Shown in pieces: positions 7,824-19,573 of a stretch of 64,000 bases of DNA. Origin of the DNA: Acidobacteriota bacterium. GTDB taxonomy: Bacteria > Acidobacteriota > Terriglobia > UBA7540. The stretch covers positions 1 through 64,000 of the forward strand of contig JAKCCV010000005.1 in NCBI GenBank assembly GCA_021838785.1, in the 5' to 3' direction. Made by a program: the position numbers and the translations under genes. The notes beneath the pieces were generated by a model. It was not told the DNA's origin. It was given only the letters and a program-made list of their open reading frames with translations, and ran no database searches. Positions within the stretch are counted from its first letter, which is position 1, and each line of letters opens with the position of its first letter.

Positions 7824-8858
7824 ATGATGACGGACAAGGTGGGTTATGCGGTTGTGGGCCTAGGAAGCATCGCCGAACGCGCGGTGCTCCCGGCATTTCG
7901 TCACAGTCGGCGGGCCAAACTCGTGGCGGTCGTGAGCGGCGACGCCAAGAAGGCCGCGCGCTTTGCGGCTCGTTTCGGCGCCCGCCAGGCCTGCACTTAC
8001 GCCGACTACGAAAGCTGCCTGAGCCGTCCCGACGTGGAGGCGGTTTTCATCGCCACCACCAATTCCACTCACGCCGACTTCACCCTTCGCGCCGCCTCAG
8101 CCGGAAAGCACGTCTTGTGCGAAAAGCCTATGGCGACGACGGTGGAGGACGCCGCGCGCATGATGGAAGCCTGCCGCGCGGCCAACGTGCGCCTGATGAT
8201 TGCCTACCGCAAGTACCTTGAGCCCGGCAGTCGAGCGCTCAAAAGCCTGGTTCAAAAGGGAAAGTTGGGGCGGCTAAAAATCATCCACACGGCTTTTACC
8301 ATTATGCTGCCGAGAGCAAGGCCGTCGGCGGCTTGGCACTTGAATCGGCAAGCCGCGGGCGGCGGATCGCTGGTGGACTTGGGCGTTTATTGCGTGAACA
8401 CCAGCCGTTGGCTGGCCGGTACGGAGCCGCTCGAAGCTCGCGCCTACGCCTGGACGGTTGAGCCGGACCGCTTTTCCGAGGTTGAAGAAAGCATCGCCTT
8501 CCAACTTGTTCACCCGGACGGCTTGGTGGTTCAAGGCAGCTCGAGCTTTGCGGCAGCGGGGGCGTCATTCATTCAGGTCCATGGTGAAAAGGGTTGGGCG
8601 GCGCTGGACCCGGCTTTTGCTTACGACCAGGAGCGCCGACTGTTCGGCGCCATCGGCGGGAAGTGGTTTGAGCGACGATTCAAGGTGATGGATGAATTTG
8701 CTCTCGAGCTGGATGAATTCGCCGATTGCATTCGCCGTCATCGCGAGCCGGAAGCGAGCGGCACCGAGGGTCTTCGAGACGTGGTCGTAATGGAGGCCAT
8801 CTACCGCGCCGCGCGCGAAGAGCGTTCTGTCCCTGTCCCTCGCTCGCAGAACCTCTGA
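7824..8858 (+). CDS. Gfo/Idh/MocA-family NAD(P)-dependent oxidoreductase
   Basis: 344 residues. GGAGGTGA is 4 nt before ATG 7824. An N-terminal Rossmann fold begins with VVGLGSIAERAVLPAF, and the family hallmark EKP lies in HVLCEKPMATTVEDA. The C-terminal GFO_IDH_MocA domain contains GGGSLVDLGVYCVNTSRWL, which carries the conserved Asp of the D-x-G-x-Y pattern. Members oxidise or reduce sugars, inositols and related polyols; the substrate cannot be read from sequence. It lies 100 bp downstream of rnr, with no obvious functional link. Confidence 0.85.
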   Translation: MMTDKVGYAVVGLGSIAERAVLPAFRHSRRAKLVAVVSGDAKKAARFAARFGARQACTYADYESCLSRPDVEAVFIATTNSTHADFTLRAASAGKHVLCEKPMATTVEDAARMMEACRAANVRLMIAYRKYLEPGSRALKSLVQKGKLGRLKIIHTAFTIMLPRARPSAAWHLNRQAAGGGSLVDLGVYCVNTSRWLAGTEPLEARAYAWTVEPDRFSEVEESIAFQLVHPDGLVVQGSSSFAAAGASFIQVHGEKGWAALDPAFAYDQERRLFGAIGGKWFERRFKVMDEFALELDEFADCIRRHREPEASGTEGLRDVVVMEAIYRAAREERSVPVPRSQNL

Positions 8859-9129
8859 AGTTGGCCTGCGCAAGATTTCTGGGTTCAAAGTTCAAGTTGG
8901 CGGAAGAAGCTGGGGGAATTTTCTTCCCGTTGATGAAAAATCTTCCCTGGCTAGGCCCCGGAGCCATCTTCCATCATCCTTCCTTAATTTGTTGAAAAAC
9001 AAACCAGTTGCGCGTTTCCTGTGTCTATGGAACGGGGGTTGCGGCCACCGGACCGACAGGAATTGCATCGAATTGCACGACGAGGCGTTTGGAGGGGGAG
9101 CGCCAAGACTCCAAGACGCGAGGTGTACG

Positions 9130-10143
9130 ATGATGGACAGCAATCAGACAGGATCGGTTCTGTTTCGCAACGAAGGTACCGAAGCCCCTCCGCAACAAGA
9201 GGTTTCCGCCGTCCCACTGGACCACGCTGAGCCTTCCATCGCATCTTCTGATGTGCAGGTTGAGAAAGGCGGTTCGCCTGCCATGTGGGCTGCGCTGTTG
9301 GCTTTGGCGGTGGCGCTGGTTGCGCAGGCAGGCTACGATTACTGGTATCTCCGCAAAACAGGATATTCGCTCGCCACGATTCCCAACCTTGTTCAGTCCA
9401 TGAAGGCGCTTGGCGGCCGCGTGGACGGCATCGAGGCGCAAGTGAAGGATTGGGCAACGGAGCGCCAGGCGCTCCTCGACCGGATGACGCAGACCGACGA
9501 GCGCGTTCAGTCGGAGCTGGGCGGCATCCGAAGTGAGACTCGCCACTTGGTCGCAACCGCCGAGGGTCGCCTGCAGGCGCAAATCGCCCAAAGCACGCGT
9601 CCCATCGAAACCCGACTGGATGGCGTTGCGGCAAATCAGCAGCTTGACCATGCGCGGCTGGCGCAACTGTCCGCTGCGGTCGGCACGCTGCGCCAGCGCG
9701 TGGCCGCCGTTCAACATCAGCAGGCGCAGAGCGCCCGTCAGCTTGGCACCCTTGAAAGCCGCGAGAGCCGGACGCGCTCCGCGGTGGACACCCTCGCCCA
9801 GCAACTGCAACGCAAGCAGCTCAGCTTTGAAGCGGGCAAAGGCCGCGATGCTGAAATCGCTCCCGGCATCTCGCTACACGTGACGCACACGAATGTCCTG
9901 CATCAGCGTTACTCAGCATGGATTCGTGACGTTCATACTCATCAGACGCTGTGGGTCAACAACCAAGGCATCGAGCAGCCGGTCATTTTCTTCTCTGCCG
10001 GCGAGCGGCCAATGGAGCTGATCGTAACCCGTGTCAGCAAACAAACGGCCTCCGGCTATCTGCTGGTTCCCGAGACAACCGAGGGGGCGGCCATCCGACC
10101 CGTGACCTCCTCCGCGAGCAACCAGTCGCAGTCCAGGTCGTAA
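9130..10143 (+). CDS. Membrane-anchored coiled-coil protein, paralogue 1
   Basis: 337 residues from ATG 9130, with GAGGTG a few nt upstream. A cytoplasmic N-terminus of about 45 residues is followed by one membrane segment (MWAALLALAVALVAQAGYDY). A long heptad-rich coiled coil comes next (GGRVDGIEAQVKDWATERQA through DTLAQQLQRKQ). The C-terminal roughly 90-residue domain contains GISLHVTHTNVLHQRYSAWI, QPVIFFSAGERPMELIVT and TASGYLLVPE. The next gene repeats this architecture, and the C-terminal domains align, so they are paralogues. The domain should lie outside the cytoplasmic membrane. No function is recognised. A scaffold or envelope-sensing role is only a guess. Confidence 0.7.
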   Translation: MMDSNQTGSVLFRNEGTEAPPQQEVSAVPLDHAEPSIASSDVQVEKGGSPAMWAALLALAVALVAQAGYDYWYLRKTGYSLATIPNLVQSMKALGGRVDGIEAQVKDWATERQALLDRMTQTDERVQSELGGIRSETRHLVATAEGRLQAQIAQSTRPIETRLDGVAANQQLDHARLAQLSAAVGTLRQRVAAVQHQQAQSARQLGTLESRESRTRSAVDTLAQQLQRKQLSFEAGKGRDAEIAPGISLHVTHTNVLHQRYSAWIRDVHTHQTLWVNNQGIEQPVIFFSAGERPMELIVTRVSKQTASGYLLVPETTEGAAIRPVTSSASNQSQSRS

Positions 10144-10378
10144 AATCCGCGTCCGCCACCGCCGAGCCCAACAGCTCGCGCGGTGGGCGGGCGTGGAAAT
10201 TTTTCTCCCTTTGGGAAGGGTAGGCGCGCTGAATCGCGAGGCCAAAATTGACGAGGCTCAACATGCTCTGCGTTATCAATAAGTTGCGGGTAAAGCCAAT
10301 TGGCACGCGACGTGCTTTCCGTTTGGCCGCCAAGCCAACTTGGCGCGGAGGGGCGTTTTTGGGGAGGAGTGTAAGGTC

Positions 10379-11287
10379 ATGGACGAGGAAAAAATTCCGG
10401 AAATTTCGCAGCCATCGCCCCGAGGGTTACAAGTGGCGGTCATCATCCTGATTTGTCTGGTGGTGATTAGCCTGGGTTACGCCATCGCGGAGCATGGGTC
10501 GGTGAGCCAATTGACCGCGCAGAATCAGCAAGCGAACGCCCAGCTTGCCGAAACCGAGACCCAAATTCAGGCGCTGAGCCAGAGGTTGCAGGCGATTCAG
10601 GCCTCGGCCGCCGCCAAAGCCAAGAAGGTGGCCGAAATTCCCCGCCGCCCCGCTCGGGTGATCTATCATCCCGTTGCCAGGGTTTATCGTCGGCGCATGG
10701 AGCAAAGCCACTGGCAAAAAATTCAAGCCGAGCTGGCCGAGCATCAGCGGGAGATTGATATGACCCAAAGAAATTTGCAGCAAACGCGGAATGAACTGCA
10801 AGGCAATCTCCGCTCGACGGCAGATCAGCTCAACGGCGCCATCGCCAAAAATCACACGGAGCTCGTGGCGCTCGAGAAGTTGGGACTGCGAAACTATTAC
10901 GAATTTGATATCGGAAAGACCAAACTGTTCCAGCGGGAAGGCCCCATCAGCCTCAAGTTGCGGAAGGCCAACGTCAAGCATCAATTCGCCAACCTGCAAC
11001 TGGTGGTCAATGACCGAGAACTGACCGAGAACCACGTCAACCTCTATCAGCCGGTGCTCTTCTACCCTGAAAACAGCCGACGGCCGGTTCAGTTGGTCAT
11101 CAACGGGATTTTCAAAAATGAGATTCGCGGCTACGTGAGCGCGCCAAAATACAAGCGCTCGGAGTTGGCGGCGAACGCTGCGGCTACCTCGCCCGCGAAT
11201 GAAAACGACAACCTTGCGAGCAGTTCCACAAGCCCTGTGAAGCCCACGCCAGTCGCCCTCGAACACCGTCCGAGCGTGCAGAATTGA
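10379..11287 (+). CDS. Membrane-anchored coiled-coil protein, paralogue 2
   Basis: 302 residues from ATG 10379, with GGGGAGGAG about 10 nt upstream. One membrane segment (VAVIILICLVVISLGYAIAE) follows about 18 N-terminal residues. Coiled coil then runs from SVSQLTAQNQQANAQLAETE, with a basic break VIYHPVARVYRRRM and a second helical stretch. The C-terminal domain (GPISLKLRKANVKHQFANLQ, QPVLFYPENSRRPVQLVI, IRGYVSAPKYKRSEL) matches the end of the preceding gene's product in order and spacing. The tail is Ala/Ser/Pro-rich. The gene is 235 bp downstream of its paralogue in the same orientation. A weak promoter (TTGACG near 10248) may lie between them. Function unknown. Confidence 0.7.
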   Translation: MDEEKIPEISQPSPRGLQVAVIILICLVVISLGYAIAEHGSVSQLTAQNQQANAQLAETETQIQALSQRLQAIQASAAAKAKKVAEIPRRPARVIYHPVARVYRRRMEQSHWQKIQAELAEHQREIDMTQRNLQQTRNELQGNLRSTADQLNGAIAKNHTELVALEKLGLRNYYEFDIGKTKLFQREGPISLKLRKANVKHQFANLQLVVNDRELTENHVNLYQPVLFYPENSRRPVQLVINGIFKNEIRGYVSAPKYKRSELAANAAATSPANENDNLASSSTSPVKPTPVALEHRPSVQN

Positions 11288-11311
11288 AGGGCGGCTGGTA
11301 CGAAAGTACTG

Positions 11312-11340
11312 TTGACTGCCAGGGCAAGGCATTGTACAGA
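11312..11340 (+). promoter_or_regulatory. Candidate sigma-70-type promoter for the DUF4382 lipoprotein gene
   Basis: TTGACT (11312-11317), a 17-nt spacer and TACAGA (11335-11340). The -35 is good and the -10 weak. It would leave a leader of about 190 nt before the start at 11538, in which no other gene is seen. Confidence 0.35.
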
Positions 11341-11537
11341 TAAAGAAACACAGGCCGGGAGGGGATGAAGCCGCCCCATGCTTCGGCGGAAGGCAAAACG
11401 GGTTTTAACGGCTGGTTCCGTGCGGCGCGAGGAATTCGCAGCACGGTCGAGAAGTACGCGGTCCATAACATCAACTCACGGCGCAGAAACAGGGTTGAAT
11501 TCGCCGTGAAAGTTCGACAGAACGAAAGGAGCTTGCA

Positions 11538-13097
11538 ATGAAGAAATGGCGGCTTGATTCCTATACCGGTTTAGGGTTCTTGGCGGGAGTTTTGTTGACC
11601 GTGGCGGCGCTGGTGAGTTGCGGCGGCGGCAGCGCGTCCGCCCCCATGTCCTCGACGACCGGAACGGTGAACACCTACCTGAGCGACCCTCCCACGTGTA
11701 CATTAGATTTCCAGCATGTTTACGTGACCATTACCAAGGTTCAGGCCAACATTAACCCAAATGCGGGGCCGACCGATAGCGGATGGCAGACGCTCGCGGC
11801 TCCAACCACACCGATCCAGGTTGATTTGATGTCGCTGAACCCAGGGGCCACGACGAACTTCTGCGGCACGCTGTTTCTCCTTGGGAAGGAAACTCTTCCC
11901 ACTGGGACCTATCAGCAGATCCGGTTCATTCTCTTGAGCAATTCCCCGGCCCCCGGCACTGCGACCCCTTCGTCGAACGCTTGTGGGAATGGTAACGGAT
12001 GGAATTGCGTGGTGACCAGCAGCGGGACTTCTGAATTGCAGCTTTCGAGCGAGGCCCAAACCGGCATCAAGATTCCTTCGCCGAACATCACGAGCGGCGG
12101 GCTGACGGTCACGGCAGGCCAGAGCGTGGATCTTAACATCAACTTTGACTCCTGCGCGTCCATCGTTCCGGAGGGCAACGGGCAGTACCGGCTCACACCC
12201 GTACTGCACGCGGGCGAGGTATCGCTGAACACAAACACGATCAGCGGCACGGTCGTCGAGGGTAGTGGCGCCCCCAACCCGGGCGCTCCGATTGCGAACG
12301 CGATCGTGTTGCTCGAACAGGCTCCCACAGGCTCCACGACCGACCAGGTGGTGCCGGGGGGCACAACCACCACGGACGCCAACGGCGCCTTCGCCTTCTG
12401 CCCCATCCCTGCAAGTAGTAGCTCCAGTCCTGCCCCACCTTATGATGTGGTGGTCGCTGGCCAGACGACCCAGACAAGCCTTGGAGTTACGACCATGACC
12501 ACCTACAATCCGAGCGTGGTATTCGGCGTGCCGGTGGGTGGGGGAACCGGCAGCATTCCCTTGTTTGCTGAAACGACCACCGGGTCCACGACAGGACTGG
12601 TCACCACCCGCCCCGCCTCGATTTCGGGGCAAATTACTTCGACGGGCGGCTCGAAGCCGACGCCGGTGCCGGGAGAGGTGCAACTCTCCGCGTTTCAGAC
12701 GGCGACGAACGGGACCTCGACGGTCACCATCACCGTCCCCGTGTTCACAGCATCGGCAGCCCCTTCGAGCGACGTTACCGATTCCCAGCCCCCCATCTAC
12801 TCGACGGATACCGCCAGTGGTGGCTGCGCAACCAGCACGGCGGCATGCGTAGCGTACGCGGTCGCGGTACCGGCGAGCGCAGTGGCCGCGGGCGTGTATA
12901 GCCCCACTTCGGGCAACACGGTAACGGCCCCCAGTTCCACCGAGTCGGCCAGCTACACCATCAATGTTCTGGCAGACGGCTCGGATAGTCTGCTTACGTG
13001 CTCGCCGACTTCCCTAACGAGCAGTTCGCTGACCGTATCTCAGGGCAGCAGCACGACTACCGTGAACTTCAACCTTACCGGCTGTAGTGCGCCGTAG
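11538..13097 (+). CDS. DUF4382 lipoprotein with carboxypeptidase-regulatory-like segment
   Basis: 519 residues, AAAGGAG 8 nt before the ATG. The N-terminus MKKWRLDSYTGLGFLAGVLL ends in lipobox VSC, so it is a predicted lipoprotein. A DUF4382-type domain covers about residues 42-225 (GTVNTYLSDPPTCTLDFQHV, VYVTITKVQANIN, ILLSNSPAPG, VDLNINFDSCASIV, TPVLHAGEVSL). Next is a segment with NTISGTVVEGSGAP and ANAIVLLEQAPTGS that resembles carboxypeptidase-regulatory/CnaB-like beta domains. The rest is Ser/Thr-rich, low-complexity and beta-rich, as in surface-exposed proteins. Such lipoproteins are common in Acidobacteriota, and their function is not established. Confidence 0.75.
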   Translation: MKKWRLDSYTGLGFLAGVLLTVAALVSCGGGSASAPMSSTTGTVNTYLSDPPTCTLDFQHVYVTITKVQANINPNAGPTDSGWQTLAAPTTPIQVDLMSLNPGATTNFCGTLFLLGKETLPTGTYQQIRFILLSNSPAPGTATPSSNACGNGNGWNCVVTSSGTSELQLSSEAQTGIKIPSPNITSGGLTVTAGQSVDLNINFDSCASIVPEGNGQYRLTPVLHAGEVSLNTNTISGTVVEGSGAPNPGAPIANAIVLLEQAPTGSTTDQVVPGGTTTTDANGAFAFCPIPASSSSSPAPPYDVVVAGQTTQTSLGVTTMTTYNPSVVFGVPVGGGTGSIPLFAETTTGSTTGLVTTRPASISGQITSTGGSKPTPVPGEVQLSAFQTATNGTSTVTITVPVFTASAAPSSDVTDSQPPIYSTDTASGGCATSTAACVAYAVAVPASAVAAGVYSPTSGNTVTAPSSTESASYTINVLADGSDSLLTCSPTSLTSSSLTVSQGSSTTTVNFNLTGCSAP

Positions 13098-13248
13098 GTA
13101 TTGAGAGGCTTCCGCTCCGGGCTCCGGGGAGCGGTTGTGGGCCTCGGAAGGAATTTAGTCCCCCCCACCCGACGACACCCGGGCGTGGGGCCGGCCGAAA
13201 GGCTGGCCCCGCGCCCTCCCGCCTTTTTGAATCCACTTCTGTAACATG

Positions 13249-13470
13249 TCCCGTGGGGCACGGGCGTCTCGCCCGTGCCGGAACACGGCCAAGATAGCCG
13301 CGCCACAAGCGCTGCATTTGTGAATCTATTTCCGACGCACCACGCTAGTGCCCTGATTTGCAGGAAGGGTGAAGAATTCCAGGCTGTCCGCCATCCCGAA
13401 GTCCTTTGCGGCCCTTGCGCCTTTGCGTGAAGCAGGCTTTTTGTGGTGCATCGAACTTTTGACTCAGGAC
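13249..13470 (-). repeat. Composite dispersed repeat with twin hairpins (copy 1)
   Basis: The core at 13251-13309 contains CACGGGCG-TCT-CGCCCGTG (13259-13277) and a second imperfect stem around CGGCCAAGATAGCCG. It recurs at 39170-39226 and, as the core alone, at 52836-52895. Beyond the core, the stretch to 13470 (containing CACGCTAGTGCCCTG and a TTGCGCCTTTGCGTGAA segment) resembles 39016-39169 in inverted orientation. The rest of the atpC-proximal gap, 13098-13248, shows no gene. Confidence 0.7.
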
Positions 13471-13471
13471 A

Positions 13472-13903
13472 CTATCGGCGGGTTTGGCCGTGGCGGGCGG
13501 TTTCAATGCGGGCGATGGCACGGCGGAGCGCCTCGCGGGCGCGCTCTTGGTCCACTTGAGGGTCAAAGAGATTTTGCAAGCGTTCCTCGGCGCGCTGCTT
13601 GGCCCGTTCGGCGCGGCTCACGTCAATCTCCGCGGCGCGCTCGGCGGTGTTGGCCAACACGATGACGCGATCCGGCATCACCTCGGCAAAGCCCCAGGTG
13701 ACGGCAAGATATTCCACCTTGGGACCTTCCGCGTAGCTCAGCGGGCCGGGGGCGAGTTCGGTCAACAGCGGCGCATGGCCCGGCAGGATTCCCAGGTAGC
13801 CGGAGCTTCCCGGAATCGAGACCGAGGTCACTTTATCGCGGACGACCTGGCGGTCGGGCGTGACGACCACAAGTTCCAATTCTTTGGGAAGCGATTCCGC
13901 CAT
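13472..13903 (-). CDS. atpC: ATP synthase epsilon subunit
   Basis: 143 residues, normal length. An N-terminal beta-sandwich (LPKELELVVVTPDRQVVRDK, IPGSSGYLGILPGHAPLLTE) is followed by a C-terminal helical hairpin rich in Glu/Arg/Ala (RAEERLQNLFDPQVDQERAR). It is part of the F1 central stalk, where it regulates ATPase activity and links to the c-ring. It starts 4 nt after the atpD stop, so the two are translationally coupled. It is the last gene of the operon. A dispersed repeat begins immediately downstream, and no terminator was seen. Confidence 0.93.
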   Translation of the reverse strand: MAESLPKELELVVVTPDRQVVRDKVTSVSIPGSSGYLGILPGHAPLLTELAPGPLSYAEGPKVEYLAVTWGFAEVMPDRVIVLANTAERAAEIDVSRAERAKQRAEERLQNLFDPQVDQERAREALRRAIARIETARHGQTRR

Positions 13904-13907
13904 CGGC

Positions 13908-16249
<2,342 letters not shown>

Positions 16250-16256
16250 CGGGCTC

Positions 16257-17795
16257 CTAGGCGGCGCTTCGTGCCGCGTCGCGCTCGGCGAGATATTTGA
16301 CCTTGTACTCGTCGAGGGCCTTGCGCATCTCGGCTTGAAGCGCTTCGTCGAGTTCGCGCTTCTCCAGAATCTTGCGGCCCACCTCCGGCCAGGACGCGTC
16401 GAGGAAGGGGTACAGGCCCAGCTCGAAGGCACGGCACTCTTCAACCGCCAAATCGTCCAGATAGCCGCGCGTGGCGGCGAACATGGCAATGATTTGCTTT
16501 TCCACCGGCAGCGGCGCGTATTGGTCCTGCTTCAGGATTTGGGTCAGGCGCAGGCCGCGGTTCAATTGCGCTTGCGTCGCCTTGTCGAGATCGCTGCCAA
16601 ACTGCGCAAAAGCCGCGAGTTCGCGGTACTGGGCCATTTCCAGCCGCAGCGTCCCGGCTATCTGCTTCATCGCCTTGATCTGGGCGTTGCCGCCGACGCG
16701 CGACACGGAGATGCCGGCGTTGATGGCGGGGCGAATCCCGCTGTTGAACAAGTCGGACTCCAAATAGATTTGCCCGTCCGTAATCGAGATGACGTTGGTC
16801 GGAATGTAGGCGGAAACGTCGCCCGCCTGCGTCTCAATGATGGGCAGGGCCGTCAACGAGCCGCCACCCAGCTCCTTGTTCAGTTTGGCGGCGCGTTCCA
16901 GCAAGCGCGAGTGCAGGTAGAAGACGTCGCCCGGATAAGCCTCGCGGCCCGGCGGCCGCCGCAGCAGCAGCGAAATCTCGCGGTAGGCGACGGCGTGCTT
17001 GGAGAGATCGTCATAGATGCACAAGGCGTGCTGGCCGCGGTCGCGGAAATATTCTCCCATCGCGCAGCCGGCATAAGGCGCCAGATATTGCATCGGGGCC
17101 GGATCGGTGGAGCTGGCTTCGACCACAATGCTGTAGTCCATGGCGCCGTATTCCTGGAGCGTCTTAATGACCTGGGCGATGGTCGAGCGCTTTTGGCCAA
17201 TCGCCACGTAGATGCAAATCACGCCCGCGCCGCGCTGATTGATGATGGTGTCGAGGGCGATGGCGGTCTTGCCCGTTTGTCGGTCGCCGATGATGAGTTC
17301 GCGCTGACCGCGGCCAATCGGAATCATGGCGTCAATGGCCTTAATCCCGGTTTGCAGCGGCTCGCGGACGGGCATGCGATCCACCACGCCGGGCGCCAGC
17401 CGCTCCAACGGATTGAAGCCTTCCGAGGCAATGGGGCCCTTCTCATCGGTGGGTCGGCCGAGCCCATCCACCACGCGGCCAACGAGCGCCGGCCCCACCG
17501 GCACGGACATGATCCGCCGGGTGCGTTTGACCATATCGCCTTCTTCAATCTTCGTGTAGTCGCCCAAGAGCACCGCGCTCACTTGGTCTTCTTCCAAGTT
17601 GAGCGCCAGCCCGGCCACGTCGTGGGGAAGCTCCAGCAGCTCGCCCGCCATCACGTTGTCAAGGCCGTGAATCCGCGCCACGCCGTCGCCCACGGACATG
17701 ACGGTGCCCACCTCGCTGACCGTCACGCCGCGGTCGAAGTGCTCAATTTGCTCGCGGATGATTTGAGTGATTTCGTCGGCTCTGATTTGCGGCAT
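16257..17795 (-). CDS. atpA: ATP synthase alpha subunit
   Basis: 512 residues from ATG 17795 ([20 protein letters not shown]). An ATG 9 nt upstream at 17804 is less likely because GGAG would nearly abut it. The Walker A-like P-loop is GDRQTGKT. Other family blocks are [40 protein letters not shown] and [20 protein letters not shown]. It is the non-catalytic nucleotide-binding subunit of F1. The operon order delta-alpha-gamma-beta-epsilon is the classical one. Confidence 0.96.
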   Translation of the reverse strand: MPQIRADEITQIIREQIEHFDRGVTVSEVGTVMSVGDGVARIHGLDNVMAGELLELPHDVAGLALNLEEDQVSAVLLGDYTKIEEGDMVKRTRRIMSVPVGPALVGRVVDGLGRPTDEKGPIASEGFNPLERLAPGVVDRMPVREPLQTGIKAIDAMIPIGRGQRELIIGDRQTGKTAIALDTIINQRGAGVICIYVAIGQKRSTIAQVIKTLQEYGAMDYSIVVEASSTDPAPMQYLAPYAGCAMGEYFRDRGQHALCIYDDLSKHAVAYREISLLLRRPPGREAYPGDVFYLHSRLLERAAKLNKELGGGSLTALPIIETQAGDVSAYIPTNVISITDGQIYLESDLFNSGIRPAINAGISVSRVGGNAQIKAMKQIAGTLRLEMAQYRELAAFAQFGSDLDKATQAQLNRGLRLTQILKQDQYAPLPVEKQIIAMFAATRGYLDDLAVEECRAFELGLYPFLDASWPEVGRKILEKRELDEALQAEMRKALDEYKVKYLAERDAARSAA

Positions 17796-17900
17796 GAATT
17801 CCATTCTCCAGGTTCATAGGATGCCACGGGTCGGACGCAGAATCTGCCGCCCGCACCCCTCCAGGTTCTTCACCTCTGCTGAAGTGATTCCCCAGCCCTT

Positions 17901-18446
17901 TTATTTCCATCCGGCGGCCAGTTGCTCGCGCAGCCGCTCCAGGCTTCCTTTGACCGAACCGTCATAGGTAACGCTGCCAATTTGCGCGAGCGCGCCGCCC
18001 AACAGCGTTTCGTCGCGGTGGAAGTCGAGCTCCACCTTTTTCCCTGTCAACTCGGCGAACCGCTCGGCGATGGCCTGGCGCTCCTCCGGGGAGATTTCTC
18101 GCGGGTGATAAAATTTCACCTCTACAATGCCCAGGCGTTGGTAGGCGAGCTTACGAAACGCCGGGATGACGGCCTCCAGCAACTTCATGCGGAAGTGCTT
18201 CAAGAGAACCCGCAGGAAGTTGGCCGTGGTTTCGGAGAGGGCCAGCCGCTCGAGAATCGCATCCAAGACTTTTTGTTTGTCGTCCAGGCGCAGAGCCGGA
18301 GATTCGAGCACCTCCCTCAGTTCGGCACTTTCGGCATAGACGGCGCGAAAGTCTTCCAATTCCTTCAGGGTTTCGGTGTAACGCCCTGTCTTGGCGACCA
18401 CGTCCGCCAAGGCCCGCGCGTAACGGTTGGCTACGGCCTCGGACAC
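17901..18446 (-). CDS. atpH: ATP synthase delta subunit
   Basis: 181 residues beginning at GTG 18446, preceded by AAGGAG with 9 nt spacing. The N-terminal helical bundle has VANRYARALADVVAKTGRYT. The C-terminal region has VEVKFYHPREISPEERQAIA, VELDFHRDETLLGGALAQIG and GSVKGSLERLREQLA, matching OSCP/delta. It joins F1 to the peripheral b/b' stalk. It lies 57 bp after the b subunit gene and 105 bp before atpA. Confidence 0.93.
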   Translation of the reverse strand: MSEAVANRYARALADVVAKTGRYTETLKELEDFRAVYAESAELREVLESPALRLDDKQKVLDAILERLALSETTANFLRVLLKHFRMKLLEAVIPAFRKLAYQRLGIVEVKFYHPREISPEERQAIAERFAELTGKKVELDFHRDETLLGGALAQIGSVTYDGSVKGSLERLREQLAAGWK

Positions 18447-18503
18447 GATGCACAGCTCCTTGCTTCGATTTCTCCACCCCTCCGCAGAACCGGCGAGGGG
18501 GCG

Positions 18504-19100
18504 TTAATTAGGGCTGGCTTTCGTTCGCAATTCTGTCAAAAAATCGCGCAGCAGGCGGTGTTGGCCCTCGTCGTCCAAGCGGCGGCGAAGGGCCTCCTGC
18601 GCTTTGGCGACCACTTGCGCCGCCGCATAGGTTCTCAGTTCCGCCTGAGCCGCCCGCAGAGCCGCCGCCACGCGAGCTTGGGCGAGTTGTTGAATTTTGG
18701 CGGCCTCTTGCGCCGCCTCCTGCCGCAGCCGCTCGCCTTCGCGCTCCATCTCTTGCCGGGCCGCGGCGCGCAGATTTTGGATTTCCTGCTCCAGATGGGC
18801 AGCCTTGTCGGCGGCCTCGGCAAGCTTGGCCTTGGATTCCTCGATGGCCCGCCGAGCCTGCTCCAGTTCGCGTCGAATGGCCCCCGAACGATTGGAGAAG
18901 AAGGACGCTGCGGGCTTTCTCAACACGTAAGCCAGCACAATGACCAGAATCAAAAAGTTGACGATGTTGAAGACCAAATCGTGAGGGATTTCACCGCTGG
19001 CGCCGGCGGCCAAGAACAAGCCGCGCGGGGCGTGCGCCGCCACGAAGGCGCCGTGAGCAGGAATCGCGCCGAGCCATGCGCGAAGCATCGTGAACCTCAT
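18504..19100 (-). CDS. atpF: ATP synthase b subunit (stator)
   Basis: 198 residues. The N-terminal stretch is hydrophobic (MRFTMLRAWLGAIPAHGAFV) and may be a cleaved or extra segment. The membrane helix proper is HDLVFNIVNFLILVIVLAYV, followed by the usual conserved FFSNRSGAIRRELEQARRAI. A very long Glu/Arg/Ala-rich coiled coil follows (KLAEAADKAAHLEQEIQNLR) and ends at DFLTELRTKASPN. It overlaps the preceding stator gene by ATGA at 19097-19100, so the two are coupled, as expected for a b/b' heterodimer. Confidence 0.9.
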   Translation of the reverse strand: MRFTMLRAWLGAIPAHGAFVAAHAPRGLFLAAGASGEIPHDLVFNIVNFLILVIVLAYVLRKPAASFFSNRSGAIRRELEQARRAIEESKAKLAEAADKAAHLEQEIQNLRAAARQEMEREGERLRQEAAQEAAKIQQLAQARVAAALRAAQAELRTYAAAQVVAKAQEALRRRLDDEGQHRLLRDFLTELRTKASPN

Positions 19101-19573
19101 CCGCGGCGCTCCTCGACGGGCTTCGCGTCACCGTCGGATTTCAAAACCACGCGGACCATCATCTCCGCCATCTGCCCGATCGCCCCGCCCAACTCGCCTT
19201 TGAGCCGCTCGGCTTGCGACGCCAGTTCAGATTGCGCGGCATGGAACGCCGTTTCCGCTTCGGCGCGCGCCCGCCGCAACAACGCTTCGCGCTCCGCCAG
19301 CGACTGCTGACGAGCCGCCTCCCGTTGGCGGTAGCTTTCAAGCCGCGCCTCCCGGAGCGAATTTTCATAGGCTCGGAGCCGCTCCTCGGCCTCGGCGGCC
19401 AGCTTTCGGGCTTCGCTCAAAACGCCGCGCGTGGCCTTCTCCCGCGCCTGGAGGGTTCGCGTGAGCGGCTTAAAAAACAGACGGTCCAAAATGAAAAGCA
19501 GAAAATAGATCAGAATGATGGTCGGGATGGAGCGCACAAACAGGTGCCCGAGCTGGCTTAGAATCCCTTGCAT
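19097..19573 (-). CDS. ATP synthase b'-type subunit (second stator)
   Basis: 158 residues. The membrane helix is SIPTIILIYFLLFILDRLFF, directly followed by KPLTRTLQAREKATRGVLSE and a charged coiled coil. It is a second, shorter b-type subunit, first gene of the operon. Operons with b and b' form an asymmetric peripheral stalk. A promoter is visible 55-84 bp upstream. No a (atpB) or c (atpE) gene lies upstream; the next gene in that direction is a transcription regulator reading the same way and ending at 19892. Confidence 0.88.
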   Translation of the reverse strand: MQGILSQLGHLFVRSIPTIILIYFLLFILDRLFFKPLTRTLQAREKATRGVLSEARKLAAEAEERLRAYENSLREARLESYRQREAARQQSLAEREALLRRARAEAETAFHAAQSELASQAERLKGELGGAIGQMAEMMVRVVLKSDGDAKPVEERRG

